Origin: an uncultured Methanobacterium sp.
Lineage (GTDB): Archaea; Methanobacteriota; Methanobacteria; Methanobacteriales; Methanobacteriaceae
Reading direction: 5' to 3'
Assembly: GCF_963665055.1 (NCBI RefSeq)
Contig: NZ_OY762015.1
Coordinates: forward strand, 2,812,501-2,876,500
DNA: 64,000 nucleotides
A program made the translations under genes and the position numbers. Below are positions 41,256-49,423 of this stretch, piece after piece (position 1 is the first letter of the stretch; every line of letters begins with the position of its first letter). The notes under the pieces were generated by a model. The model worked only from the letters and a program-made list of their open reading frames with translations, did no database searches and had not been told where the DNA came from.

Positions 41256-42119
41256 TCAAGTACCGATCATTGAATTTTCATTCAAACTTTTAAGGAGTTT
41301 AATAGCAGAATATGCGGCCAAAACACTTGTTTTTGGATTAGTGGCACAGCTCCTATTTTGAGTGGTGGTCTTAAACTCACCAAAGTCACCAATTACCTGG
41401 ATTTCATGGATATTATACTTCACTGTGGGGTCAGCTATGATCTGCACATCCACTTCTCTATCGCAGGCAATACTTAAAGCTGCAGCCACGTTCATATTCT
41501 GAGGGAATTTACGCACTGCTGCAGTGGCTTTACCTTCATATACTGTGGTTTTATTGTCTACTGAAATTCCCAGTGATTTTGGTGGTTTTCGGGTTACCAG
41601 GTTCACTCCTGTGATTTTACCCATTGAAGCTGCTTTGATACCATCTAAACCCACAATAGCTCCGGATGGAGTGTATATTCTGGATTTATTTTCCATTGCC
41701 ATACTTTCAAGCTCTTTTTTCAGTTTTCTGTCTATTAAAGCACCTATGCTCATGATAATAACGTCTTTTCCATGGGCAATGACAGATGGGATGAATTTTT
41801 CTACTGCAAGAGGCGATGCCGCTTCAATCACCAGATCGACCTGGTCCAACATATCATGAACAGAAGTGACTGTTATTCCATTTACCTTAGATGATAAGTT
41901 CCCAGCCCTTTCAGAGTCCTGGTCATAGAAGAATTTCAGATCAATGTCTATTTTTCCTTCTAAAACAAAATCAGTTATTATAGTGGCTATGGCACCGCAG
42001 CCTATGATCCCCACTTTTATATTATCATTTTTATCCGCACTAATAATATTTTTAGAATTGGATGTACTGAATATATTTTCATTTTCTTCTATGAGTTCAT
42101 GCAGAACTGTTTGATTCAT
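41256..42119 (-). CDS. nadX: L-aspartate dehydrogenase
   Basis: A 287-residue NAD(P)-dependent enzyme that converts aspartate to iminoaspartate, the substrate of NadA. The Rossmann motif VGIIGCGAIA is at about 36-45, SPSG-like segment TPSGAIVGLDGIKAA in the middle, and DPTVKYNIHEI carries the catalytic His. An N-terminal extension of about 34 residues (MNQTVLHELIEENENIFSTS onward) precedes the Rossmann fold, longer than usual, with no internal ATG that would remove it. It starts one base after the nadA stop and is clearly co-transcribed. Confidence 0.92.
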   Translation of the reverse strand: MNQTVLHELIEENENIFSTSNSKNIISADKNDNIKVGIIGCGAIATIITDFVLEGKIDIDLKFFYDQDSERAGNLSSKVNGITVTSVHDMLDQVDLVIEAASPLAVEKFIPSVIAHGKDVIIMSIGALIDRKLKKELESMAMENKSRIYTPSGAIVGLDGIKAASMGKITGVNLVTRKPPKSLGISVDNKTTVYEGKATAAVRKFPQNMNVAAALSIACDREVDVQIIADPTVKYNIHEIQVIGDFGEFKTTTQNRSCATNPKTSVLAAYSAIKLLKSLNENSMIGT

Positions 42120-42120
42120 T

Positions 42121-43077
42121 TTAATAGGCCTCTTTATTGTTGATTTGAGAATTTAAGTATTGATTTTTAGTAATTTCCATCATTCTTTCAATAGCCACCC
42201 TTGATTTATCCTCTATTTTTTTATTCACTTGAACCACGAATTCTTCATTTAGAAGACAGTTTTTAACCTTTTCAATGGAGTGCATTTTCATATTCTCACA
42301 TGTAGCTTTATTAAAAGCGGGAATGAATTTTTTATCTGGATTTTCTCTTTTTAAGCGAGTAATCATGTCCAGTTCAGTGGCTATAATGAATTTTTTCTGC
42401 TTTGAGGGTTTTACGTGGTTGATCATACCCCCGGTACTCAGTACTTTATCAGCAAATTTCTGCACGTTTGGATTACATTCTGGATGAACTAATATCTCCG
42501 CATCCTGATTTTTCTCACTTAAAAAATACAAATCCCCGAAATTGAACATTTTATGAACGTAACAATGTCCCTGAGGGGGTAAGGGGATAATCTCCTTGTT
42601 CACATGTTGGGAAACATACCAGGCCAGGTTCATATCTGGACCAAAAAGAATTTTTTCATGGGGGAGGGTTCTCACCACTTGAACTGCATTGGCGGAGGTA
42701 CAAAGAATATCTGCTTCTGCTTTTGCTTCAGCTAGGGTGTTAATATAAAGAACCATAGCAGCTTCAGGGTATGTCTTTTTAGCTTTTTTTATATCTTCTG
42801 CACTGAGCATGTGTGCCATGGGGCATTTTGCATCTTTATCTGGTATTAATATTTTTTTGTGGGGGTTGAGTATGGCTGCAGTCTCAGCCATGAAGTCCAC
42901 TCCACAAAAAACCACAATTTCAGTTTTTTCTATTTCAGAGACTTTAATACATAGTTCAAGAGAATCTCCCACAAAATCTGCAATTTCCTGTATATCTTTT
43001 GTCTGATAATTATGAGCCAATATTATGGCATTTTTTTCTTCTTTAAGTCGCTCAATTTCTTGCAGATCATTTAACAT
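42121..43077 (-). CDS. nadA: Quinolinate synthase
   Basis: A 318-residue [4Fe-4S] enzyme that condenses iminoaspartate with dihydroxyacetone phosphate to quinolinate in NAD synthesis. LAHNYQTKDIQEIADFVGDSL is the N-terminal signature. Cluster cysteines are expected in FCGVDFMAE, TSANAV-adjacent LCTSANAV and ATCENMKMHS; HPECNPNVQ and STGGM are the substrate motifs. Length is normal for archaea. It forms an operon with nadX. Its promoter region carries repeated elements (43128-43294). Confidence 0.95.
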   Translation of the reverse strand: MLNDLQEIERLKEEKNAIILAHNYQTKDIQEIADFVGDSLELCIKVSEIEKTEIVVFCGVDFMAETAAILNPHKKILIPDKDAKCPMAHMLSAEDIKKAKKTYPEAAMVLYINTLAEAKAEADILCTSANAVQVVRTLPHEKILFGPDMNLAWYVSQHVNKEIIPLPPQGHCYVHKMFNFGDLYFLSEKNQDAEILVHPECNPNVQKFADKVLSTGGMINHVKPSKQKKFIIATELDMITRLKRENPDKKFIPAFNKATCENMKMHSIEKVKNCLLNEEFVVQVNKKIEDKSRVAIERMMEITKNQYLNSQINNKEAY

Positions 43078-43127
43078 AGTACTTCTCCTTAAACTTAGGT
43101 CACATTAGGAAAAAGAATTTTTTTAGA

Positions 43128-43294
43128 AGTTAAATAGGGCAGGGAGTGATGATATGTTGAGCCAATATTTAGGGATGTCCTATTTAACTGACTGTGATTA
43201 TGTGGGCTAGTGAATAGTCTTTAAGATCAGTTGAGTAATAATGTCCTGAATAATGTAATTAACATAATACATATTTATCATAATAAATAGGGCA
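43128..43294. promoter_or_regulatory. Three copies of a TAAATAGG(G/A)CA element upstream of nadA
   Basis: AGTTAAATAGGGCA (43128-43141) and its near-perfect inverse TGTCCTATTTAACT (43176-43189, 13 of 14 bases) are 48 bp apart centre to centre. A third copy, TAAATAGGGCA, is at 43284-43294 in the first orientation. On the minus strand the first copy contains TATTTAA, which is positioned as a TATA box for nadA. The elements could be an operator for NAD-dependent control or repeated promoter cores. Confidence 0.5.
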
Positions 43295-43368
43295 TCAAGG
43301 GATACATTTGAGCGGAAAATGATTTAGATACCCTAATTATATTTTAGCCGTTGAAAGCAGCCCAAAAG

Positions 43369-43402
43369 GTGAATTGTCTCTACCTGTGAATTGTCTCTAC
43401 CT
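43369..43402. repeat. 17-bp tandem repeat, two copies
   Basis: GTGAATTGTCTCTACCT is present twice without a gap (43369-43385 and 43386-43402). It directly abuts the decayed end of the SDR pseudogene and may be part of the rearrangement there. Confidence 0.8.
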
Positions 43403-43406
43403 TTAT

Positions 43407-43877
43407 TTTTTTGCATCGTCGGAGGCTAAGCTAAGAATCGGGCTACTTTGGCTATTTCATTGGGCTTCTGCTTCAGAACAGCATTCCAGCCCAGTGAACA
43501 GAAGGTCTTTTAACTTTTTAAATGGCTCCTGTCAAATCAACTTTGAGATCAACTTCCCAAACTCCCTCTCCCATATCCGCAACTGGAGCGATTATATCTG
43601 CTATTCCAGCACTGTTAATAACTATGTCCAGTCTCCCAAATTCATTTATAGCGGTATTGAATCCAGTGGGGATCGTTTCTTCGGGGTTAAAATCTCCTTC
43701 AACAGCAATGGCTTTTCCACCATCACTTTCGATTTGATTGACAAGATTTTCCAGGTTTTCGTCCCTCTTGGCAACTACAACAACAGATGCACCTTCCTTT
43801 GCAATGAGTTTGGCGATTTCGTTTCGAATACCTGAACTTGCTCCAGTAACTAGTACAACCTTGTTTTCTAATTTCAT
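43407..43877 (-). pseudogene. Decayed short-chain dehydrogenase (SDR) gene
   Basis: An open frame from ATG 43875-43877 encodes 119 residues: the SDR cofactor motif TGASSGIRNE, then DIVINSAGIAD (NAG motif), ending WEVDLKVDLTGAI with a stop at 43518-43520. SDRs are about 250 residues, so the catalytic Tyr/Lys half is absent. Past the stop, another frame (43426-43488) reads WNAVLKQKPNEIAKVARFLA and, after a frameshift, LASDDAKK, which is the usual SDR C-terminal helix. The middle of the gene has thus been deleted and the rest frameshifted. It begins 32 bp after fno on the same strand, so it was in the fno operon. Confidence 0.85.
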
Positions 43878-43909
43878 TGTGTTACTTCCATGAGGTGATA
43901 ATTAAGGGC

Positions 43910-44575
43910 TTATTTGCCTAATCCTGTTATTCTTATTCCTCCAAATTGGGTTTTGTTTCGTATATTTAGGCCGATTAATAGTGGGGTGATTTTTTCTATG
44001 ATTTTGGCCCGTGCCAGTGGTCCACAGTCGATAACGTTTACACCAGGGATTTTTTCAATCAATTCGGTGGCCACAACTTTGGAATCTGCATCGTCTCCTG
44101 AAATGAGACAGTCACAGTCTATTGGTTCATTGAAGTTCATTAGGGCTGCTGAGCTGATGTTGTTAAATGCACAGATTACATTGGCATCTTTCAGGATTTT
44201 TGCAGATCTTTCTGCGGCAGCACCATCCCAAAGATCTAGATAAGTTATGGGTGAACCCCCTATTGCTGATTCTAAAGGTCCTGTGGCATCTAATAATGTT
44301 TTACCTTTGGCTCCCTCTTTGATTGAGATTAAAGTTGATTTTTGTGCTGCTAATGGTACGGTTAAAACTAAAAGTTCTGCTTCTTCAGCTGCTGCAGCAT
44401 TTTCTGCGGCTTTAAGATTTCCTACGTCACCTAAAAGGTCTTTAACTTTGTCCACTGCTGCTTGAGCTTTTTCCATTGTTCTTGAACCGATTATAACATC
44501 TTCTCCGGCTTGTACAAATCGTATTGCGATTCCTAAACCCTGTCCACCAGTTCCACCAATAATAGCTATCTTCAT
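43910..44575 (-). CDS. fno: F420H2:NADP oxidoreductase
   Basis: A 221-residue cytoplasmic enzyme that moves hydride between NADP(H) and coenzyme F420. The N-terminal NADP motif is MKIAIIGGTGGQGLGIAIRF followed by the 2'-phosphate site GSRTMEKA; later VPLAAQKSTL, DATGPLE and AFNNISSAAL line the F420 site. I start at ATG 44573-44575, which gives the expected MKIAIIGG; an ATG at 44605 adds ten non-conserved residues. Its promoter carries the 38-bp element shared with the alcohol dehydrogenases. In alcohol-oxidising methanogens Fno turns NADPH from the dehydrogenase into F420H2. Confidence 0.93.
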   Translation of the reverse strand: MKIAIIGGTGGQGLGIAIRFVQAGEDVIIGSRTMEKAQAAVDKVKDLLGDVGNLKAAENAAAAEEAELLVLTVPLAAQKSTLISIKEGAKGKTLLDATGPLESAIGGSPITYLDLWDGAAAERSAKILKDANVICAFNNISSAALMNFNEPIDCDCLISGDDADSKVVATELIEKIPGVNVIDCGPLARAKIIEKITPLLIGLNIRNKTQFGGIRITGLGK

Positions 44576-44656
44576 TTCATCAACACTCCATTTTTTGTCA
44601 TTCACATTTTCAATGTTTAATCATTTACTTTTGTAAAAAGTGAGTGAGTTCTACTA

Positions 44657-44694
44657 TATAAACATAGCGATTACTCTGTTTGTAATGATTAATT
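44657..44694 (-). promoter_or_regulatory. Shared promoter element, copy 1 (fno)
   Basis: Read on the minus strand: TTAATCATTA-CAAAC (CAAAC at 44680-44684), seven bases, then TCGCTATGTTTATATA (44657-44672). The 3' end is the TATA box of fno. Embedded is an AAAC-N14-GTTT dyad. Four further copies with identical spacing are at 46229, 49981, 51881 and 53923. Confidence 0.85.
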
Positions 44695-45234
44695 ATTATA
44701 ATTTTCCTGAAAACATAGGATTATTTTGTTAATTTTATTATATTGGATAGTTTTCAGGACAATGAAAAAGAATATCCTGATTAATGTGATGATTGTCAAT
44801 GAAATCCTGCAAATTCGAGAATAACATTGAAAATTCCTAAATATCGTATTTTCTATTTAAATTATATGATTTTAAATTCGTTGAATTTGGGTTATGAATT
44901 CAAATCTTTCAATTGGGAATTGATGATGATTAGGATAATAATTTCCATAAGATAAGAATATCCAGTGAAAATTAACTTTAAATCCAGAGTTAGAGAATTA
45001 ATTTTCCCTGATTTTTAGAGGAGACTCAAATTATAAGATATTATGGTAGTTGCAGGACTAGGGTATATGTTTCAAGGCGGTTGAAGCAGATTAATCTTTA
45101 ATTATCTAAAAGAGGACCACCCATGATAATCATGTTCCGGATCCTCACCCAAAATCAATCCAGATAGTGGAAAGAGTTTGGAAAAATTATTATGAAAAAA
45201 GTAAGAATTAATAAGTTATATGTGAAAAAAAGAT
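44695..45234. other. 540-bp AT-rich intergenic region
   Basis: It lies between the fno promoter and the TetR gene stop. Only short frames are present, such as MVVAGLGYMFQGG near 45044 and MIIMFRILTQNQSR near 45123 on the plus strand. These may be remnants of lost genes, but I cannot identify a parent. No hairpin terminator or RNA gene is seen. Confidence 0.35.
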
Positions 45235-45864
45235 TTATGAAATTTTTTTATCTTCTTTTTTAATGAAGTTCCATAAATTATGCATGTTATCTTCCATTCT
45301 TTCTGCCATGGGCATTGCAGGCATTCCTATCCACATTATGACTGTTCCCACCATGACAGTTTGAACGAGCAATGCAAGTTCAGTGATGTCCATATCATCT
45401 CTTATTACCTCTTGAGCAATACCTTCATTGATTACTTCCTTATTGAAGTCCAACAGATCGTAATAAAATGCAGTGTAATGTTCTGCTATTATATCATATT
45501 TTTGAACACCTTCGAACAATAGTAAATGTAAAACCCGGTAATCTATTTTTTCAGCGCTTTCCACCAGTTGAGTGGTCTCATTGATGGTGGAATCATCGCC
45601 TACAATATTTAAAATCACAGTTCTGAATTTTTCTTCAGGGGTGCCCTCAAAATCTTTAATCTGTTCTATAACTGAACTGAAATAGTTGAATATATATTTT
45701 TTGATAACTTCCACAAGTAGAGTGTCTTTACTATCAAAGTGATAGTAAAATCCGCCAGTAGTAATGTCTGATTCCCTTATTATTTCATTCAAGGAAACAT
45801 CAGCAAATCCATTTTTTAAAAAAAGTTTGAATGCTGTTTCCATGATTCTAGATTTTGTATCCAT
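45235..45864 (-). CDS. TetR/AcrR-family transcriptional regulator
   Basis: A 209-residue regulator. The N-terminal helix-turn-helix is RIMETAFKLFLKNGFADVSLNEIIRESDITTGGFYYHFDSKDTLLVEVI (the FYYHF motif is characteristic). The C-terminal helical ligand domain spans about 60-200 and ends with a Met-rich helix (MWIGMPAMPMAERMEDNM). It lies within the dehydrogenase island between fno and the fdh-like operon, and no other regulator is nearby, so it is the best candidate for the factor that reads the shared promoter element. A ligand such as an alcohol or ketone is inferred only from this context. Confidence 0.88.
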   Translation of the reverse strand: MDTKSRIMETAFKLFLKNGFADVSLNEIIRESDITTGGFYYHFDSKDTLLVEVIKKYIFNYFSSVIEQIKDFEGTPEEKFRTVILNIVGDDSTINETTQLVESAEKIDYRVLHLLLFEGVQKYDIIAEHYTAFYYDLLDFNKEVINEGIAQEVIRDDMDITELALLVQTVMVGTVIMWIGMPAMPMAERMEDNMHNLWNFIKKEDKKIS

Positions 45865-45977
45865 ATTCCCTCATCTATTTTATTTTTTATATTAATTGAC
45901 ATAAAAACCCTATATGGAGATAGAGATCACAAAGTAGCATTAATCAAAACCCAAAAGGTGATCTAATATGATATTAT

Positions 45978-45990
45978 TCGGTATAACCGA
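45978..45990. promoter_or_regulatory. Palindrome upstream of the TetR gene
   Basis: TCGGT-ATA-ACCGA is a perfect 5-3-5 palindrome, about 115 bp upstream of the TetR start. The preceding bases TATTCGGTAT recur in the promoter element of the second alcohol dehydrogenase (51902-51909 region). It may be a site for TetR autoregulation. Confidence 0.4.
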
Positions 45991-46228
45991 GTTAATAAAC
46001 TTTTACTTTTAAAGTTTAAGATACTTTTGTCAGTTTTTTCCGGGATATTTAAATAATACCCGTTTATGATTATGCAATGAAACATTTGGGTTACTAGATC
46101 TTTATTAATTTAATTCCAAACTAATTTGCAAGAAACGAACTTTTTTTGGGCTCTTAAACCAATCTGGTTAATTATCTGTCGTGTTGTATAACCTGTTATT
46201 TTATGATATTTAACCTTTATTATAATGA

Positions 46229-46266
46229 TTAATTATAACAAACCAACTGTTCGCTATGTTTATATA
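46229..46266 (+). promoter_or_regulatory. Shared promoter element, copy 2 (fdh-like operon)
   Basis: TTAATTATAA-CAAAC (CAAAC 46239-46243), seven bases, TCGCTATGTTTATATA (46251-46266). The TATA part would start transcription near 46290, more than 300 bp before the first recognised gene at 46599. Confidence 0.85.
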
Positions 46267-46598
46267 TGATAAAAGTTTTAAAAAACTATTAACAGTAAAG
46301 GCCTAAAAAAGCCTTAAATCAAGATTGAGAGTAACTGAGGATAAAACACAGTTAAATCTATACTAGTCCGCAGCAAATAGAGCAGAAACAAAAAGAAACA
46401 GTGGAAAAAAGCAGATATTTAAAAAAATTAGGTAAATGACAGTAACTATTCCCACTTTTTCCTTATTTCAATGAATTTCAATAATCCTTAAACAATACCA
46501 AATTACAATTCACCGGTAATAATATCTCTAAATCATCAATCAAATCAGTTACCCTTATGATTTCACTTGATTGCTAATTTCATGGAGGTAATAAAAAA
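46267..46598 (+). other. Long putative 5' leader before the fdh-like operon
   Basis: About 310 nt would be transcribed before the ATG at 46599. It contains a small hairpin (AAGGC/GCCTT, about 46299-46316) and a possible 12-codon frame starting at ATG 46437 after AGGTAA. I see no known riboswitch or protein gene. GGAGGTAA at 46584-46591 is the ribosome-binding site for the following gene. Confidence 0.4.
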
Positions 46599-47000
46599 AT
46601 GGAAATGAATAAAATAAATTTGAGTATTTATGTGAAAAAAATTAAGATGATCCGACCGGAGAAAAATCTAAAGGGTTGTAACCTGGATTGGGACACAAAT
46701 TGGAGTATTGATTATGTAAAAACAGATGAGAAAACTTTGGAATATGTATGCACCTTATATCCCGTGGGTAAAATGTCTCTTAATTTTGCCATTCATGGAT
46801 TAATCCAATGTGAGGATCAAAACGAAGATCTGGAAAAAAGAACAGATGAACTGTCCCCTTTAATCTTAAACAAAAGCATGGAAACTATGGTAAATATATT
46901 AAATGAAACTAAAGATACTAAAATCCAGATTAATAAGGAATTAAACCTTAATATTGCTGATTATGCTGAAATAAACTTTAATGAGATTTTTTTAACATAA
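46599..47000 (+). CDS. Hypothetical protein, 133 residues, first gene of the fdh-like operon
   Basis: Not confidently recognised. The predicted fold is mostly beta in the first half (INLSIYVKKIKMI, WSIDYVKTDEKTLEYVCTLYPV, MSLNFAIHGLIQCED) with a helix (LSPLILNKSMETMVNILNET) after it, loosely like small SecB-like chaperones; this is a weak impression. There is no signal peptide or Cys motif. Strong ribosome-binding site GGAGGTAA. It shares direction and promoter with the three downstream redox genes and ends about 118 bp before them. Confidence 0.55.
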   Translation: MEMNKINLSIYVKKIKMIRPEKNLKGCNLDWDTNWSIDYVKTDEKTLEYVCTLYPVGKMSLNFAIHGLIQCEDQNEDLEKRTDELSPLILNKSMETMVNILNETKDTKIQINKELNLNIADYAEINFNEIFLT

Positions 47001-47118
47001 ATATCATTAAAAGAAATTTATTTCGGTAAAAGAGTGAGTAATCGGTTAAATCCAAATAGGGATTAGAAATATGAAACAGTAATTAAAATGCAAAAATGAT
47101 ACGTAAAAGGTGAAAAAA

Positions 47119-48225
47119 ATGATGACAGTGACTCATACTATCTGTCCTTCCTGCAGTGTAGGTTGTGGAATAAACCTCATAACCAAAGACAAGAAAGTGG
47201 TAGGAACTTATCCCTACAAGAGACATCCAGTAAATCAGGGGAAAAACTGTTTGCGGGGACGGGAATATTTTAAAATTTTAGGTGAAGAAACCAGGTTAAC
47301 AACACCCCTCATAAAGAAGGGTAATTTAGTTGATTCAGATTGGGAAGAGGTTCTAAATCTGGCTGCTGTAAAAATAAGATCCTATAAAGGAGATGAAATT
47401 GGAATCATTGCTTCTGGAAACTGCACCAATGAAGAATGTGAAATTTTAAAGAAATTCGCTGATGCATTGGAAGTTGGAAAAATAGGATACAATAACCATA
47501 ATTTTCCAAAATTTGATTTTGAAACTGGAACTCTAGATGATCTGGAAAAATCCCAGTTTATTCTGGTAATAGGGAATATTTTGAAAGATAACCCATTATT
47601 GGGAAGAAGAATAATACTGGCTCGAGAAAATGGAGCTGGGATAATCGCTGCAGACTATCCTGAGAAAACCACCACTGGTATAAACGCAGATGAATACGTT
47701 CAGATTAAATCCATCAGGGAATTTCTGGATAATATTGGCTCTGAAGTTCAAAGTAAACTAGATGAACATTCTACAATTGTGGTGGGCAAGTTAGACCAAA
47801 AAGAAGAATTGGATGATCTTTATAAAATAGCATCGAAATCAAATTCTAAATTAATCCCTGTAATGGATGATTGTAACTCCAGGGGGGCTATGAACATTGT
47901 TCCTGCTTTAGATACGGATGATTTGAAAGTCCTCGTTGAAAGTGTGAAATTGTTGTATGTGGTGGGAGATGATCCTGTGTCTTACACAGCAGAATCCTTT
48001 AAAGGCCTCGATTTTTTAATCACACAATCTCCCACCATAAACAACACAACTTTACTATCTGATGTTGTTCTTCCAGGTGCCTGCTGGGCAGAAAAAAGCG
48101 GATCATTTACCAATAGCACGGGTAACACTCAAAAAATCCAACAAATAGTTCCTGTGGCAGGAGACGCCCAAGATGATGTAGTTATCATCCAGAAAATTGC
48201 AGAAAAATTGGATATAAAATTGTAA
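47119..48225 (+). CDS. Shortened FdhA/NuoG-like molybdopterin-oxidoreductase-family protein
   Basis: 368 residues, about half of a formate dehydrogenase alpha chain. The N-terminus keeps the [4Fe-4S] motif CPSCSVGC (C9, C12, C16) with C44 in NCLRG, then ETRLTTPLIKKGNLV and WEEVLNLAAVKI as in FdhA. The stretch that should carry the catalytic Cys/Sec-His is missing: after FADALEVGKIG comes YNNHNFPKF. The C-terminus (LLYVVGDDPVSY, LSDVVLPGACWAEKSGSFTN) keeps the pterin-domain fold. It therefore probably does not oxidise formate and may act as an electron relay. Such formate dehydrogenase-like (flp) genes are known in Methanothermobacter. Start at 47119 follows GGTGA at 47109-47113. Confidence 0.8.
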   Translation: MMTVTHTICPSCSVGCGINLITKDKKVVGTYPYKRHPVNQGKNCLRGREYFKILGEETRLTTPLIKKGNLVDSDWEEVLNLAAVKIRSYKGDEIGIIASGNCTNEECEILKKFADALEVGKIGYNNHNFPKFDFETGTLDDLEKSQFILVIGNILKDNPLLGRRIILARENGAGIIAADYPEKTTTGINADEYVQIKSIREFLDNIGSEVQSKLDEHSTIVVGKLDQKEELDDLYKIASKSNSKLIPVMDDCNSRGAMNIVPALDTDDLKVLVESVKLLYVVGDDPVSYTAESFKGLDFLITQSPTINNTTLLSDVVLPGACWAEKSGSFTNSTGNTQKIQQIVPVAGDAQDDVVIIQKIAEKLDIKL

Positions 48226-48235
48226 GGTGATTAAT

Positions 48236-49384
48236 ATGGATCCTGAATATTTACTGGCCAGAGCAAAAGATGAAAACTTACTGGAAAAAGGAGAATGTGG
48301 AGGTGCGGTAAGTTCTATTTTCCAGTACCTCCTTGACAACAACCTGGTTGACGGAGTTTTAAACCTGGGCCATGGAGAAGATATTTACGACGGTATTCCC
48401 AACTTAATCGAAGATTCCAAGGATTTAATTAATACATGTGGATCTTTACACTGTGCCCCTACCATGTTTGGAGACTTAATAAGTAAACATTTACAAGATA
48501 TTAATTTGGCGGTGGCTGTAAAACCCTGTGATGCAATGGCTATCAAAGAGCTGGAAAACAGGCATCAAATTGATGGTGATAAGATTTACAAGGTAGGTCT
48601 CAACTGTGGAGGGACAGTGTTGCCCATTACCGCCCGTAAAATGATAGAACTATTTTACCAAATCGATCCTGCCGATGTGGTGAAAGAGGAGATTGACAAG
48701 GGTAAATTCATCATTGAACTTAAAGATGGTAGCCACAAAGACTTGAAAATTGATGATCTTGAAGATGAAGGCTATGGGAGACGGGTGAACTGTCAAAGAT
48801 GTGAACAAATGGTTCCCCGAAATGCAGACATCGCCTGTGGAAACTGGGGAACAGAACCAGGATGGACATTTATAGAAATAGTAACCCCCAAAGGAAAAGA
48901 ACTGGTGGAAAACGCAAAACAGAATAGATACATAGAAGTTAAAACCCCATCAGAAAAAGCCGTAGCTATACGGGAGAAAGTGGAGGGGGTAATGATAAAA
49001 ATGGCCCGAAAATTCCAGGACAAATATCTGGAAGAAAATTATCCCTCCCTGGAGGATTGGGATGAATACTGGAACCGGTGCATCAAATGTTACGCCTGTA
49101 GAGATGCCTGCCCCCTATGCTACTGCTGTGAGTGTGAACTGGAAAAAGAGTTCTATGCAGATTCAGGAGACACCCCTCCAGATCCTCTCACTTTCCAGGG
49201 AGTCCGGCTGTCACATGTATGTTACAGTTGTATTAACTGTGGTCAGTGCGAAGATGTGTGCCCCATGGAAATTCCAGTGGCCCGTATCTTCCATAGAATG
49301 CAGAAAAAATACCGGGACCAAACTGGATTTGTAGCAGGTATGAGTGAAGAATTACCTCCGCTTTACAGTCCAGAGAAAGAATAG
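48236..49384 (+). CDS. FdhB/FrhB-like F420-binding iron-sulfur protein
   Basis: A 382-residue homolog of the beta subunit of F420-dependent formate dehydrogenase. The N-terminal and central part is the FrhB/FdhB F420-FAD domain (KGECGGAVSSIFQYLLDN, VAVKPCDAMAIKEL, KVGLNCGGT, RRVNCQRCEQMVPRNADIACGNWG). Two ferredoxin-like clusters follow near 283-300 (CIKCYACRDACPLC) and 332-345 (CINCGQCEDVCPM). It should exchange hydride with F420 and pass electrons to its clusters. The start at 48236 follows GGTGAT (48226-48231), itself just after the stop of the preceding gene. It is followed by mvhD. Confidence 0.9.
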   Translation: MDPEYLLARAKDENLLEKGECGGAVSSIFQYLLDNNLVDGVLNLGHGEDIYDGIPNLIEDSKDLINTCGSLHCAPTMFGDLISKHLQDINLAVAVKPCDAMAIKELENRHQIDGDKIYKVGLNCGGTVLPITARKMIELFYQIDPADVVKEEIDKGKFIIELKDGSHKDLKIDDLEDEGYGRRVNCQRCEQMVPRNADIACGNWGTEPGWTFIEIVTPKGKELVENAKQNRYIEVKTPSEKAVAIREKVEGVMIKMARKFQDKYLEENYPSLEDWDEYWNRCIKCYACRDACPLCYCCECELEKEFYADSGDTPPDPLTFQGVRLSHVCYSCINCGQCEDVCPMEIPVARIFHRMQKKYRDQTGFVAGMSEELPPLYSPEKE

Positions 49385-49423
49385 TTACTGAATAATCGTT
49401 TTACAAAAATGTAAGGTGATAAA

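Noticed and set aside
43407..43520. In-frame TAG in the SDR remnant as a pyrrolysine codon
   Set aside because: The first stop is TAA, pieces lie in different frames and the catalytic middle is missing, so it is decay and not recoding.
47119..48225. Selenocysteine or molybdenum active site in the FdhA-like protein
   Set aside because: No in-frame TGA is present, and the segment that would hold Cys/Sec-His is absent, so formate dehydrogenase activity is not supported.
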